Assembly: GCA_944376655.1 (NCBI GenBank)
Contig: CALWDJ010000019.1
Location: 1-40,635 of the forward strand
DNA from: an uncultured Clostridia bacterium
GTDB taxonomy: Bacteria > Bacillota > Clostridia > Oscillospirales > Acutalibacteraceae
DNA: 40,635 bases
Direction of reading: 5' to 3'
The translations under genes and the position numbers were made by a program. Shown piece after piece: positions 31,936 to 39,938 of the stretch; within the stretch, counting starts at the first letter, position 1, and each line of letters opens with the position of its first letter. The notes beneath the pieces are model-generated. The model had not been told where the DNA came from. It worked only from the letters and a program-made list of their open reading frames with translations, and ran no database searches.

Positions 31936-32391
31936 ATGAAAAAAGAAACAGATTTAGGCGGCGTGAAAGCAATCGCAAAAACCCTGCTTATGACTGCCGT
32001 CAATCAAACGCCCTACTCACCAATGCTCGTACAGCACCCGTTCACATCTACCGGTTTGGTTGCTCTTCCGACAGAAAAGTATGAAGGTTTCCGACCGATA
32101 GATATAACCCTGAACAATGAAAATTTGCAGAGATGGCAGAACTCAGTAAATCAAGTAATAGACGAAACGGAAAACCCATATCACATATATATGCTGCTCA
32201 ATCCGCCCTACGCCCTGACCTTTCTCAAGCTCGCTTCGCCCTACCTTTCAAGAAAGGACTTCTCAGAAATCCTTGCCTCTGCGTGGATAAATTGCGAAGC
32301 TCCTCACAACGATCCTGAATTAAACAAAGCTGATTTAGTTTTCATGTTCAAATCTGCCGATCCTAAAGCACTTATGGAGGACGATGAATAA
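31936..32391 (+). CDS. Conjugative-element-associated protein of unknown function
   Basis: A 151-residue protein beginning MKKETDLGGVKAIAKTLLMT, with later YHIYMLLNPPYALTFLKLA. ATG follows AAAGGA. From memory, proteins with this start occur in clostridial conjugative elements beside relaxase genes, but I know no function. The next stretch looks like a relaxase tail, consistent with that setting. Confidence 0.65.
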   Translation: MKKETDLGGVKAIAKTLLMTAVNQTPYSPMLVQHPFTSTGLVALPTEKYEGFRPIDITLNNENLQRWQNSVNQVIDETENPYHIYMLLNPPYALTFLKLASPYLSRKDFSEILASAWINCEAPHNDPELNKADLVFMFKSADPKALMEDDE

Positions 32392-32399
32392 AATCAGGA

Positions 32400-32567
32400 G
32401 GAAATTGGTCGGCGGCATTGGGTACTATCCGTCTTCTGCATCATATCAGCCGCATGATTCAAAACCGATTGGAGGACGATCGCAGAGGAAAAGGCATTGC
32501 CATCGACCGTAAATTACGCAAAAAGATTGAAGAAAAGAAACAAGCTCACGGACAGAAAATGGGATAA
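32400..32567 (+). pseudogene. Probable relaxase C-terminal remnant
   Basis: In frame up to the TAA at 32565-32567, the plus strand encodes about 50 residues that include GTIRLLHHISRMIQNRLEDD, then DRKLRKKIEEKKQAHGQKMG. This resembles the end of MobA-type relaxases in firmicute elements (RLLHHM...IDRKL..KI..KK.A.G). The catalytic N-terminal part is missing and no convincing start precedes it. The family call is from memory and tentative. Confidence 0.4.
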
Positions 32568-32596
32568 AAAACGCAGCCCTTACGAGCTGCGATTTA

Positions 32597-32974
32597 TCAA
32601 ATTTGGTGTTTAATAATCCACATTAGCATGTCTTCAAATCGCAATGTCCCGGACGCCACATTAAGAACCATATCGGACAGTTCTTGTTGTGTATATTCGA
32701 GTTCAATGCCATTGAGCGATAAAAAGACAAGCATAGCATGTGCGCCGATACGCTTATTTCCGTCAACGAAAGTATGGTTGCAAATAAGTCCGTAGCCCAG
32801 TCTCGCTCCCTTTTGCTGAAGGGACGGAAAAGTATCAGTATCTCCGAATCCCTGAAAAGGTGCGTTTAAGGCTGAATCCAACAGACCTTCATCTCTCAGA
32901 CCGTCAACTCCGCCCGTTTCACGAATAAGTTCGCTGTGGAGCATAATTATCTGTTGTTTTGTCAGCTTTTTCAC
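32597..32974 (-). CDS. doc: Doc-type toxin (Fic family, death-on-curing)
   Basis: The 125 residues carry the Fic core HTFVDGNKR at 67-75, continuing IGAHAML. This core and length match Doc toxins, which phosphorylate elongation factor Tu. It overlaps the antitoxin gene by four bases. The Fic motif appears intact. Toxin-antitoxin pairs often stabilise mobile elements, and this one lies within the element remnant. Confidence 0.9.
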   Translation of the reverse strand: MKKLTKQQIIMLHSELIRETGGVDGLRDEGLLDSALNAPFQGFGDTDTFPSLQQKGARLGYGLICNHTFVDGNKRIGAHAMLVFLSLNGIELEYTQQELSDMVLNVASGTLRFEDMLMWIIKHQI

Positions 32975-33213
32975 TTTGCAAGCACCTCATAGGCTTGCTT
33001 ATTCTTTGCAATCAAGCGTTTGGATATAGACATAACATCTTCGTCCGAAGCAAGCTGTTCCTTTTCTGCCTGCCCGAACTCTACGATCAGATAGCGCGGA
33101 ACATTGTTTTTTAAAATAACGGCGGAACCGTTTTCATCAACAAGCCGTGCCACTTTTGAAAAATTCTGATTTGCTTCTGTAATGGAAACAAGATTATTTG
33201 TGTTAATATTCAA
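32971..33213 (-). CDS. phd: Phd/YefM-type antitoxin
   Basis: An 80-residue protein with the Phd-like N-terminal fold (LVSITEANQNFSKVARLVDE, NGSAVILKNNVPRYLIVEF) and a charged C-terminus that would bind Doc. The likely start is TTG at 33213, six bases after GGAGGTG; a longer frame from 33228 begins within that ribosome binding site. It precedes doc with a four-base overlap, the normal antitoxin-toxin order. Confidence 0.88.
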   Translation of the reverse strand: MNINTNNLVSITEANQNFSKVARLVDENGSAVILKNNVPRYLIVEFGQAEKEQLASDEDVMSISKRLIAKNKQAYEVLAK

Positions 33214-33294
33214 TGATAACACCTCCAACTATAGTATACACATTCAATAGGCGAAATTCAACCTATTTTACAAAAAATTTTGAAAGGAGTTCCT

Positions 33295-34260
33295 ATGTCA
33301 ACCTATATTCATTTTACCGACGTGCAGAAAGAGCAGGCACGGCAGACCGATCTTGTTTCTCTGCTGCAAAGCCTTGGCGAAACATTAAAACGCTCCGGCA
33401 AGGAGTATGTCTGGCTTGACGGCTCACAGAAGGTCACCGTGCGCGGAAATCTGTGGTATCACCAATATGAACAAGTAGGCGGTGACGCCATCGACTTCGT
33501 CCGAAGGTATTATAACAAGTCCTATGCGGAGGCAATGAAATATCTGCTCGGCGGATGCGGTGGAACGCTTACGGTATCGCCGCCTATTGTGAAAGAACCA
33601 AAGCCCTTTGAGCTGCCGCCGAAAAACGATAATATGCGGCGTGTGTACGCCTATCTCTTAAACCGCCGCGGAATTGACCGCGATGTGCTGAATACCTTTG
33701 TGCATCAGAAGATGATCTATGAATCGGCTGATTATCACAACGCTGTGTTCGTGGGTTACGATGTAGACGGCATACCTCGCCATGCGCATAAACGAGGTAC
33801 AGGCAGTGAAAGTAGTTACAAAGGCAATGCCGACAGCAGTATGCCGGAGTACAGCTTTCACTGGCATGGGCAGAGCAAATGTCTATGCTTATTTGAAGCA
33901 CCAATCGATATGCTCTCGTTCATATCTCTGAATAAAGATTGCTGGCGTATTCACAGCTATGCGGCATCCTGTTCCGTTTCGGACAGGGTGCTTTTTCAAA
34001 TGCTGAAAGACAATCCGAATATTCAAAAGGTGTATCTTTGCATGGATAACGATGAAGCCGGTCAGAAAGCAAACAAACGAATATCAGACAAGCTGTTCAT
34101 AAAAGGTATTCAGCACGAAATCCTCGTTCCGAACCATAAGGATTGGAACGAGGATCGGCTGGCAGCCGACGGCAATGCTCCGCGCTCCGGCGCGGAGTTT
34201 TCTGTATCCAATGAAAATGAGGAAGAAGGTGAAGAACCGTGTCAGGCGTTACAACTCTGA
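33295..34260 (+). CDS. Toprim/DUF3991-like mobile-element protein
   Basis: This 321-residue protein has an N-terminal region with the CHC2-like sequence KRSGKEYVWLDGSQKVTVRG and GGDAIDFVRRYYNKSYAEAM, and a C-terminal Toprim domain with the acidic pattern LFEAPIDMLSF and VYLCMDNDEAGQKA. It resembles primase-related proteins of clostridial conjugative elements. ATG at 33295 follows AAAGGAG. The next gene overlaps it by 22 bases. No zinc-finger cysteines are seen. Confidence 0.85.
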   Translation: MSTYIHFTDVQKEQARQTDLVSLLQSLGETLKRSGKEYVWLDGSQKVTVRGNLWYHQYEQVGGDAIDFVRRYYNKSYAEAMKYLLGGCGGTLTVSPPIVKEPKPFELPPKNDNMRRVYAYLLNRRGIDRDVLNTFVHQKMIYESADYHNAVFVGYDVDGIPRHAHKRGTGSESSYKGNADSSMPEYSFHWHGQSKCLCLFEAPIDMLSFISLNKDCWRIHSYAASCSVSDRVLFQMLKDNPNIQKVYLCMDNDEAGQKANKRISDKLFIKGIQHEILVPNHKDWNEDRLAADGNAPRSGAEFSVSNENEEEGEEPCQALQL

Positions 34261-36197
34261 TCTTCGTCGCCGCAGTGATGTTCTGTATCCTCGGCGGCGT
34301 TACCTTACTTGCCCACATCTATAACCTCAATAACATTAAATCTAAGACGGTCGGTGACGGACAGCACGGAACGGCGCGGTGGGCGACCAAATCGGAAATA
34401 CAAAAAATCTACAATCACATTCCGTTTACGCCGGAGAAATGGCGCGAGCAGGCGGCCAAGGGCGAAACTCCGACCGTGTCCCGAATTGTAAAACGCCGCT
34501 TTTTCAAAAAGAAAAATGAAGAACCGGAGGAAGCTCTGCCGCAGGGAATTGTGGTAGGCTGTACAGGAGGCAAGCATCATACCACCGCTATGGTAGATAC
34601 AGGAGATGTCCATGCGCTGATGATCGGTGCGGCGGGCGTCGGCAAGACCGCATTCTGGCTGTACCCCTGTATTGAGTATGCCTGCGCTTCGGGAATGTCG
34701 TTCCTCTCAACCGACACCAAAGGCGATGTTATGCGTAACTACGGCAACATTGCCAAAGGCTACGGCTACAATGTTTCGGTCATTGACCTGCGTAATCCTA
34801 CCAGCTCCAACGGCAACAATCTCCTGCACCTCGTCAACAAGTATATGGATTTGTATCAGCAAGAGAACAAGCTCATATACAAAGCGAAAGCCGAGAAATA
34901 TGCCAAGATTATCTCTAAAACCATTATCCTGTCCGGTATGGACGCGGCGAGCTTCGGTCAGAATGCGTACTTCTATGACGCCGCCGAGGGCTTATTGACG
35001 GCAACTATTCTGCTTGTGGCAGAGTTTTGTGAGCCGCAGAAAAGGCATATAGTATCGGTGTTCAAAATCATACAAGAGTTACTCGCGCCTTCAAGCAGAA
35101 AAGGAAAAAATCAGTTTCAACAGCTTATGGAGCTTTTGCCGAATGACCATAAAGCCAAGTGGTTTGCGGGAGCCGCACTGAATACAGCCGAGCAAAGTAT
35201 GGCAAGCGTTATGAGTACGGCGCTATCCCGACTGAACTCTTTTCTCGATTCGGAACTGGAACAGCTCCTATGCTTTGATACCGAAATCGATGCGGAGAAG
35301 TTCTGCAATGAGAAATCGGCTATCTTCGTAATCATGCCGGAGGAAAATCCCAACACCTTCTTTATGATCTCTCTGATCATTCAACAGCTATACAGAGAAA
35401 TCCTTGCCGTGGCGGATGAAAACGGCGGCAAGCTCAAAAACCGCTGTGTCTTCTTCTGCGATGAGTTCGGAACATTGCCGAAAATAGAATCCGCAGAGAT
35501 GATGTTCTCTGCATCCCGTTCAAGGCGATTGCAGATTGTACCGATTATCCAATCCTTCTCACAGCTCGACAAAAACTACGGCAAGGAAGGCGCGGAAATT
35601 ATTGTGGACAACACTCAGCTCACAATATTCGGCGGTTTCGCACCCAACAGCTCCTCGGCAGAGGTACTCTCCAAAGCCCTGGGCAGCCGAACCGTGATGT
35701 CCGGCTCGGTCAGCCGTTCAAAGAACGATCCCTCGCAGTCATTGCAGATGATCGAGCGCCCATTGCTCACACCCGACGAATTAAAATCAATGCCTAAAGG
35801 TCAGTTTGTTGTGATGAAAACAGGCGTACACCCGATGAGAGTCAGGCTTAAGCTTTTCAAAAATTGGGGTATTAGTTTTAACGAGAAAGAACCCTATACC
35901 GTAGCCGACAAGGGCGACCGTGAGGTGGAATACGCCGAGAAACAGGAGATTATAACCGGTATTATGAAGAAGTATCGGAAAACGGAGTATGAAGAAATGA
36001 AGGAGGCGGAGGCGGCCGCAACAGCGAGCGGTCAAGATCAGGCGGAAAGCCAAAGCAATGAGCCTCAACAGACTTCACCCGAAAAACCATCAGATAAGAA
36101 AAAAGGCGGTAACGATTTAAAAACCGAACCGCCGAGCCGAAGGCACACCCCGCCAAGCAGAGCAAAACAGGAGGTGAAACCAAGTGAGCAAGCTTAA
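34239..36197 (+). CDS. VirD4/TraG-type conjugative coupling protein
   Basis: The 652-residue ATPase links a relaxosome to a type IV secretion channel. One N-terminal membrane segment (about 5-30) is followed by HGTARWAT, the Walker A loop GAAGVGKT at 130-137, STDTKGD, and a Walker B-like VFFCDEFGTLPKI near 405. It starts at GTG 34239, overlapping the previous gene. The C-terminal 80 residues are hydrophilic and low-complexity. The gene seems intact although secretion genes are absent nearby. Confidence 0.92.
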   Translation: MSGVTTLIFVAAVMFCILGGVTLLAHIYNLNNIKSKTVGDGQHGTARWATKSEIQKIYNHIPFTPEKWREQAAKGETPTVSRIVKRRFFKKKNEEPEEALPQGIVVGCTGGKHHTTAMVDTGDVHALMIGAAGVGKTAFWLYPCIEYACASGMSFLSTDTKGDVMRNYGNIAKGYGYNVSVIDLRNPTSSNGNNLLHLVNKYMDLYQQENKLIYKAKAEKYAKIISKTIILSGMDAASFGQNAYFYDAAEGLLTATILLVAEFCEPQKRHIVSVFKIIQELLAPSSRKGKNQFQQLMELLPNDHKAKWFAGAALNTAEQSMASVMSTALSRLNSFLDSELEQLLCFDTEIDAEKFCNEKSAIFVIMPEENPNTFFMISLIIQQLYREILAVADENGGKLKNRCVFFCDEFGTLPKIESAEMMFSASRSRRLQIVPIIQSFSQLDKNYGKEGAEIIVDNTQLTIFGGFAPNSSSAEVLSKALGSRTVMSGSVSRSKNDPSQSLQMIERPLLTPDELKSMPKGQFVVMKTGVHPMRVRLKLFKNWGISFNEKEPYTVADKGDREVEYAEKQEIITGIMKKYRKTEYEEMKEAEAAATASGQDQAESQSNEPQQTSPEKPSDKKKGGNDLKTEPPSRRHTPPSRAKQEVKPSEQA

Positions 36198-36444
36198 TTT
36201 TTTATACCGCATGGAGATTTCGCACCGTGCGGTATCCGTCTATACCTACATTGCGGACAGAGCGAATAAAGACGGTGAATGTTGGCCTGCCATTCCCACC
36301 ATAGCGGCAGAACTTAAGCTGTCCCAATCCACCGTCCGCAGAGCGTTACGGGATTTGAGAAAAGCAGGAATTCTTGAAACCGAGCAACGATATCGAACTA
36401 AAGGCGGTAAGAGCAGTCTGCTTTACAAAATTCGTGGCGGATAA
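36184..36444 (+). CDS. Small helix-turn-helix protein of the mobile element
   Basis: The 86 residues include AVSVYTYIADRANKDGECWP and IAAELKLSQSTVRRALRDLR, a winged-helix HTH similar to HTH_36 proteins. GTG at 36184 follows GGAGGTGAAACCAA and overlaps the coupling-protein gene by 14 bases. These small regulators are common in clostridial conjugative elements. It ends close to the element's last recognisable gene. Confidence 0.8.
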   Translation: MSKLNFLYRMEISHRAVSVYTYIADRANKDGECWPAIPTIAAELKLSQSTVRRALRDLRKAGILETEQRYRTKGGKSSLLYKIRGG

Positions 36445-36584
36445 GGTGGAAAAAAATACACCTTCCGCCAAGGGGCTATTGCGCCGACCATGTGGAAGGT
36501 GCCACCTGTCATGATGATAGGTGAAGTGAACTACCCATATGAAGAATAACTACAGCAGAAAGAAAAAAGCTGTTTTGAATGTTT

Positions 36585-36794
36585 TTATGCCTTAATTACT
36601 GTGGCGAGCTTTAGGGGCCCGTGCTTTTCTATGTATCTGTGAACTGCAATAATATCGGTAAATACCATTGCCTCGGCGAAATATTCGGTGTAGGTAAGCG
36701 TATCCTTTAACAGCGGATATTTTTCTCCCGTGTTTACAGCAATATAGTATTTTTCTCTTTTCCCTATATCAATACCCCCAAAAACGCTATCCAT
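36585..36794 (-). CDS. Short protein of unknown function, start uncertain
   Basis: Up to 69 residues; YYIAVNTGEKYPLLKDTLTY then TEYFAEAMVFTDIIAVHRYI looks like real folded protein. The ATG at 36794 overlaps the -10 hexamer (TATAATG), so it cannot be a normal start for that promoter; GGGGG lies further down near 36776. Start and family are unknown. It stands beside another small gene on the same strand. Confidence 0.4.
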   Translation of the reverse strand: MDSVFGGIDIGKREKYYIAVNTGEKYPLLKDTLTYTEYFAEAMVFTDIIAVHRYIEKHGPLKLATVIKA

Positions 36795-36845
36795 TATACC
36801 ACAAAAGAAGCATAATTCAAATGTAATTAATGCACGAATTTAGGG

Positions 36846-37085
36846 CTATTTTTTTGCCTCTACAAACCAAGCGTTTTCTTCAAGGAATATATTTGTTATA
36901 TTGTTTCCGATGCGGCAGGTATACCGTATGCCCGCACCTCCTGCTTTAAGCGATGCGGTGCGGCAGACCTTTAATACTTGGTCGATCCGGTAAACCGTAC
37001 CGTCCTCCCATTTTATACTTAACGGAATTATAGTGCCGTCAGCCTTAAAATTCGCGTTAACGTCTACAAATACCTTACGGCACAT
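36846..37085 (-). CDS. Small clostridial protein of unknown function
   Basis: A 79-residue protein (MCRKVFVDVNANFKADGTII, then ASLKAGGAGIRYTCRIGNNI). ATG at 37085 follows AAGGAGG. It resembles a small uncharacterised protein common in clostridia, with a conserved KAGG.GIRYTCRI core. It probably marks the return to resident chromosome beyond the mobile-element remnant. No function known to me. Confidence 0.8.
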   Translation of the reverse strand: MCRKVFVDVNANFKADGTIIPLSIKWEDGTVYRIDQVLKVCRTASLKAGGAGIRYTCRIGNNITNIFLEENAWFVEAKK

Positions 37086-37423
37086 ACAAAAATCCTCCTT
37101 ATCTGAAATAGGATACCGGGTGAATTATATTTTTTCATATGGGTCAAAGGTTGTGAGCTTTTCGTTCTTTAATAAAAACGCCTGTCTCACACAGTCCGAA
37201 CCGAAACGGTCTTTTAGTCCGTCTATACTATGCATGGTGAATGAGACCTTTCTATTGTTTTTAGTTGTGGTAAAGTATTTTACAGAGCTCAATATCTATT
37301 TCTATTCTTTGGAACTCATATATTTTGGAATGCTACACAAATTTGTAAAAGAAAAAAGTATTTTTCTATTGACATAATTGTAATTTCGTGTTATTATGCG
37401 CATATATAAGGAAGTGATTGTAA
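37086..37423. other. Intergenic region upstream of the DeoR gene
   Basis: I find no gene or clear repeat; the only element I can support is the promoter at 37369-37397. Confidence 0.5.
37369..37397 (+). promoter_or_regulatory. Promoter of the DeoR operon
   Basis: TTGACA (37369-37374), 17-base spacer, TATTAT (37392-37397). Confidence 0.8.
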
Positions 37424-38194
37424 ATGTTTGCAAAAGAGCGGCAAGATAAAATTTATGAAATAGTCAAGAACAACGGCGCCGTTACAACCTCAGCACTTGT
37501 CAAGCTTTTTGATGTATCAATCGAGACTGTCCGTCGAGATTTACTTGAAATGGAAAGACACGGACTCCTTTTAAGAGTACACGGCGGAGCTGTTGCCATC
37601 GGAGAAATGAAGCCTTTTTTGAATTTAAACGAACGTAACAAGGAATTTACGGAGCAAAAGAGATATCTTGCTATTAAGGCGTCGGAATTTATCTCTGGCG
37701 GTGATATTATAGGCATCGATTCAGGCAGCACGGCAATATCCTTTTCGGAAGTTTTAAAAGAGAAATTTTCAAAGCTTACCGTAATTACAAATTCCCTTGA
37801 TGTTTTTAACATACTTTGCGACAGCTTTTCCGTAATTTTGTGCGGCGGATATTATTTGCCGAACGAAAAGGCATTTTACGGTTCATTAGCGCTCGGCATG
37901 CTTAAAAATCTGCACATGCAGAAAGCCTTTATTTTCCCTTCCGCGGTTTCGTTTGAGTTCGGAATATGTGATTATCAGAAGGATTTATACCAAATTCAAG
38001 AGCAGATGATTAAATCGTCGGATGAAATTTTCATTCTTGCCGACAGCAGTAAGTTTGAGAAAAAAGCGCTTCTGAAGATAGATGATATGAAAACCGAATA
38101 CCGCTATATCACCGATTGCAATATAAATTCAGAATTAGAAAAATTATATAAAGAGCATAACATAAATCTTTTTATCGGAGGAAATAAAAAATGA
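37424..38194 (+). CDS. DeoR-family transcriptional regulator
   Basis: The 256-residue protein has an N-terminal winged HTH (VTTSALVKLFDVSIETVRRD, LLRVHGGAV) and a C-terminal sugar-phosphate-sensing domain (IGIDSGSTAISFSE, CGGYYLPNEKAFYG). It overlaps the phosphodiesterase gene by four bases, so it likely controls its own operon in response to a phosphorylated metabolite. No ligand can be named. Confidence 0.93.
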   Translation: MFAKERQDKIYEIVKNNGAVTTSALVKLFDVSIETVRRDLLEMERHGLLLRVHGGAVAIGEMKPFLNLNERNKEFTEQKRYLAIKASEFISGGDIIGIDSGSTAISFSEVLKEKFSKLTVITNSLDVFNILCDSFSVILCGGYYLPNEKAFYGSLALGMLKNLHMQKAFIFPSAVSFEFGICDYQKDLYQIQEQMIKSSDEIFILADSSKFEKKALLKIDDMKTEYRYITDCNINSELEKLYKEHNINLFIGGNKK

Positions 38195-38955
38195 GAGTTT
38201 TATTAATTTTAGTTGACGGAATGAGACCGGACTCTTTAACCGACATACAAAAAGCTCAAGAAATAATTAAAAAATCGTCATATACCATGGAAGCTAAAAC
38301 CGTAATGCCATCGGTAACGCTCCCGTGCCATATGTCGCTTTTTCACAGCGTTGACCCTTCAAGACACGGGACAACAACAAATACCTATGCGCCGCAGGTA
38401 AGATCTATCAACGGCTTGTGCGAAGTAATTAAAAACAATAATAAAAGCTCTGCTTTCTTCTATAATTGGGAAGAGCTACGCGATTTAACGAGACCGGGGT
38501 CGCTCACTTTTTCATATTTTTGTCGAGGAGGAAGTATCGGTTACGATAGAGCAAACCAAATCATTACAGACGCGGCAATCGAATATATATCTGAGTTTTA
38601 CACCGATTTCACCTTTTTGTATTTAGGAGATACCGACGAAGTCGGTCACAAATACAGCTGGATGAGCAATGAGTATATTTCCGCTGTTAACAGAAGCTGG
38701 GATGAGATTGACAAAATTATAAATTCCCTGACGGAGGATTACACCGTTATTATTACCGCAGATCACGGCGGTCATGACAGATCCCACGGCACCGATTTAC
38801 CGGAGGATATGACAATACCGTTAATTATCAAAGGAAAAGATTTCAAAGCCGGAGAAAAGCTTGAAAACGTAAGTATAAAGGATATTGCTCCGACAGTCGC
38901 GAAGCTTCTAGATATTGCTCCCGACAAAGAATGGGAAGGAAAAAGTTTATTTTGA
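38191..38955 (+). CDS. Type I phosphodiesterase / alkaline-phosphatase superfamily enzyme
   Basis: The 254 residues show metal and nucleophile sites of the nucleotide pyrophosphatase/phosphodiesterase family: D9 in LVDGMRPD, T43 in MPSVTLPCHMS, GDTDEVGHKYSW, and TADHGGHDRSHG. It would hydrolyse a phosphate or phosphodiester of a small molecule. No signal peptide is seen, so it acts in the cytoplasm, perhaps on a substrate brought in by the downstream transporter. Confidence 0.9.
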   Translation: MRVLLILVDGMRPDSLTDIQKAQEIIKKSSYTMEAKTVMPSVTLPCHMSLFHSVDPSRHGTTTNTYAPQVRSINGLCEVIKNNNKSSAFFYNWEELRDLTRPGSLTFSYFCRGGSIGYDRANQIITDAAIEYISEFYTDFTFLYLGDTDEVGHKYSWMSNEYISAVNRSWDEIDKIINSLTEDYTVIITADHGGHDRSHGTDLPEDMTIPLIIKGKDFKAGEKLENVSIKDIAPTVAKLLDIAPDKEWEGKSLF

Positions 38956-39653
38956 TAAAATCAGTTAATAAAAACTCTGCCGCTGCTGTAACTTTGCTTT
39001 TTGCGGTTACATATATGATAAGCTATATAACAAGAATAAATTACGGCGCGACAATCTCCGAAATGGTGAGCGCTACCGGATTTACAAAAGCTCAGCTTTC
39101 AATGGCACTGACGGGGAGCTTTATAACCTATGGTGCCGGACAAATAATAAGCGGAATATGCGGAGATAAATTTTCGCCTAAAAAGCTGGTTACTTTAGGT
39201 CTTATAATAGTTCTTCCGTTATTCGGTATAATTTGCGTGCAGGCGGCAACAAAACTGTATATAAAGAAATTCACAAATCCGCTGATGTGTGCCGGAATAT
39301 TCTTTTTCACAGGTGCCCTTTCCGCGCTCGCACTATTTTTACTTACAGGTGAAAACGCGGGCTTTTCAGTTCTCTTTTCCGCTCTGCTTACAGGCAGTAT
39401 GCACGGTGTGAATTTAATTCTTATTTGTATGATACCTCCGTTTTTCAAGTCACAGGGAAATGTCTCAACCGTATCGGGCATATTAAATTCCTGCACATAT
39501 ATAGGAAGTGCCATATCAACATACGGAATAGCCGTGCTTTCTGAAAATATCGGTTGGAGCAATACTTTGCTTGTTTGGCTGCTGATTGCTCTTCTCGGCA
39601 CCGCAATATGCGCGGCGTGCGTCAGGCCGTGGAAATTGAAAATGTCATCTTGA
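38952..39653 (+). CDS. MFS transporter, internally shortened
   Basis: The reading frame gives about 233 residues, well under the usual 400 or more. The N-terminal part has a first helix and the MFS loop (ISYITRINYGATISEMVSAT, then GDKFSPKKLV). It then passes abruptly from VTLGLII to VLPLFGIICVQAATKLYIKK, continuing as the C-terminal half. About six helices appear to be missing without a frame break. TTG at 38952 overlaps the upstream stop codon; ATG at 38931 is an alternative. The MFS loop and helices resemble organophosphate-type carriers, which fits the phosphodiesterase next to it. Probably non-functional. Confidence 0.75.
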   Translation: MIKSVNKNSAAAVTLLFAVTYMISYITRINYGATISEMVSATGFTKAQLSMALTGSFITYGAGQIISGICGDKFSPKKLVTLGLIIVLPLFGIICVQAATKLYIKKFTNPLMCAGIFFFTGALSALALFLLTGENAGFSVLFSALLTGSMHGVNLILICMIPPFFKSQGNVSTVSGILNSCTYIGSAISTYGIAVLSENIGWSNTLLVWLLIALLGTAICAACVRPWKLKMSS

Positions 39654-39836
39654 ATTTGATGCTATTTTAATAATTTTGTTAAGTTGTTTCGGGGTGTGAT
39701 AAAAATCAAAATAAAGGTGACGGTTATAAACTTCTCTTTTTTAGCGTTTTAAAACTGTTATTTTGTGCCTCGGCATGTTTCAATAATATTGTATATTTAG
39801 TTTATGAGTATTTGACTAGTATTAATAAAATAAATT

Positions 39837-39875
39837 ACACCGCCTACCCTGCTGGGGAAGACGGTGTTGTTTTTT
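39837..39875. terminator. Terminator-like hairpin
   Basis: ACACCG pairs with CGGTGT, with further pairing inside, followed by a T-run on the plus strand. Confidence 0.6.
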
Positions 39876-39938
39876 ATGCCGCTAAGGGCATTTTGATTTG
39901 GTTCTTGCCGGCTCTGACGGACAGCTCCTGCGACTGGG

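Noticed and set aside
31668-36584. Second attachment-site copy of the tRNA-Pro 3' end
   Set aside because: I looked for CACTCGGACCA and TTCAAGTCCTG near 36445-36600 and found neither. TTCGAACCC near 31796 is too short to count as a tRNA remnant.
36445-36584. Further mobile-element gene after the HTH protein
   Set aside because: No open frame with a start and ribosome binding site is present.
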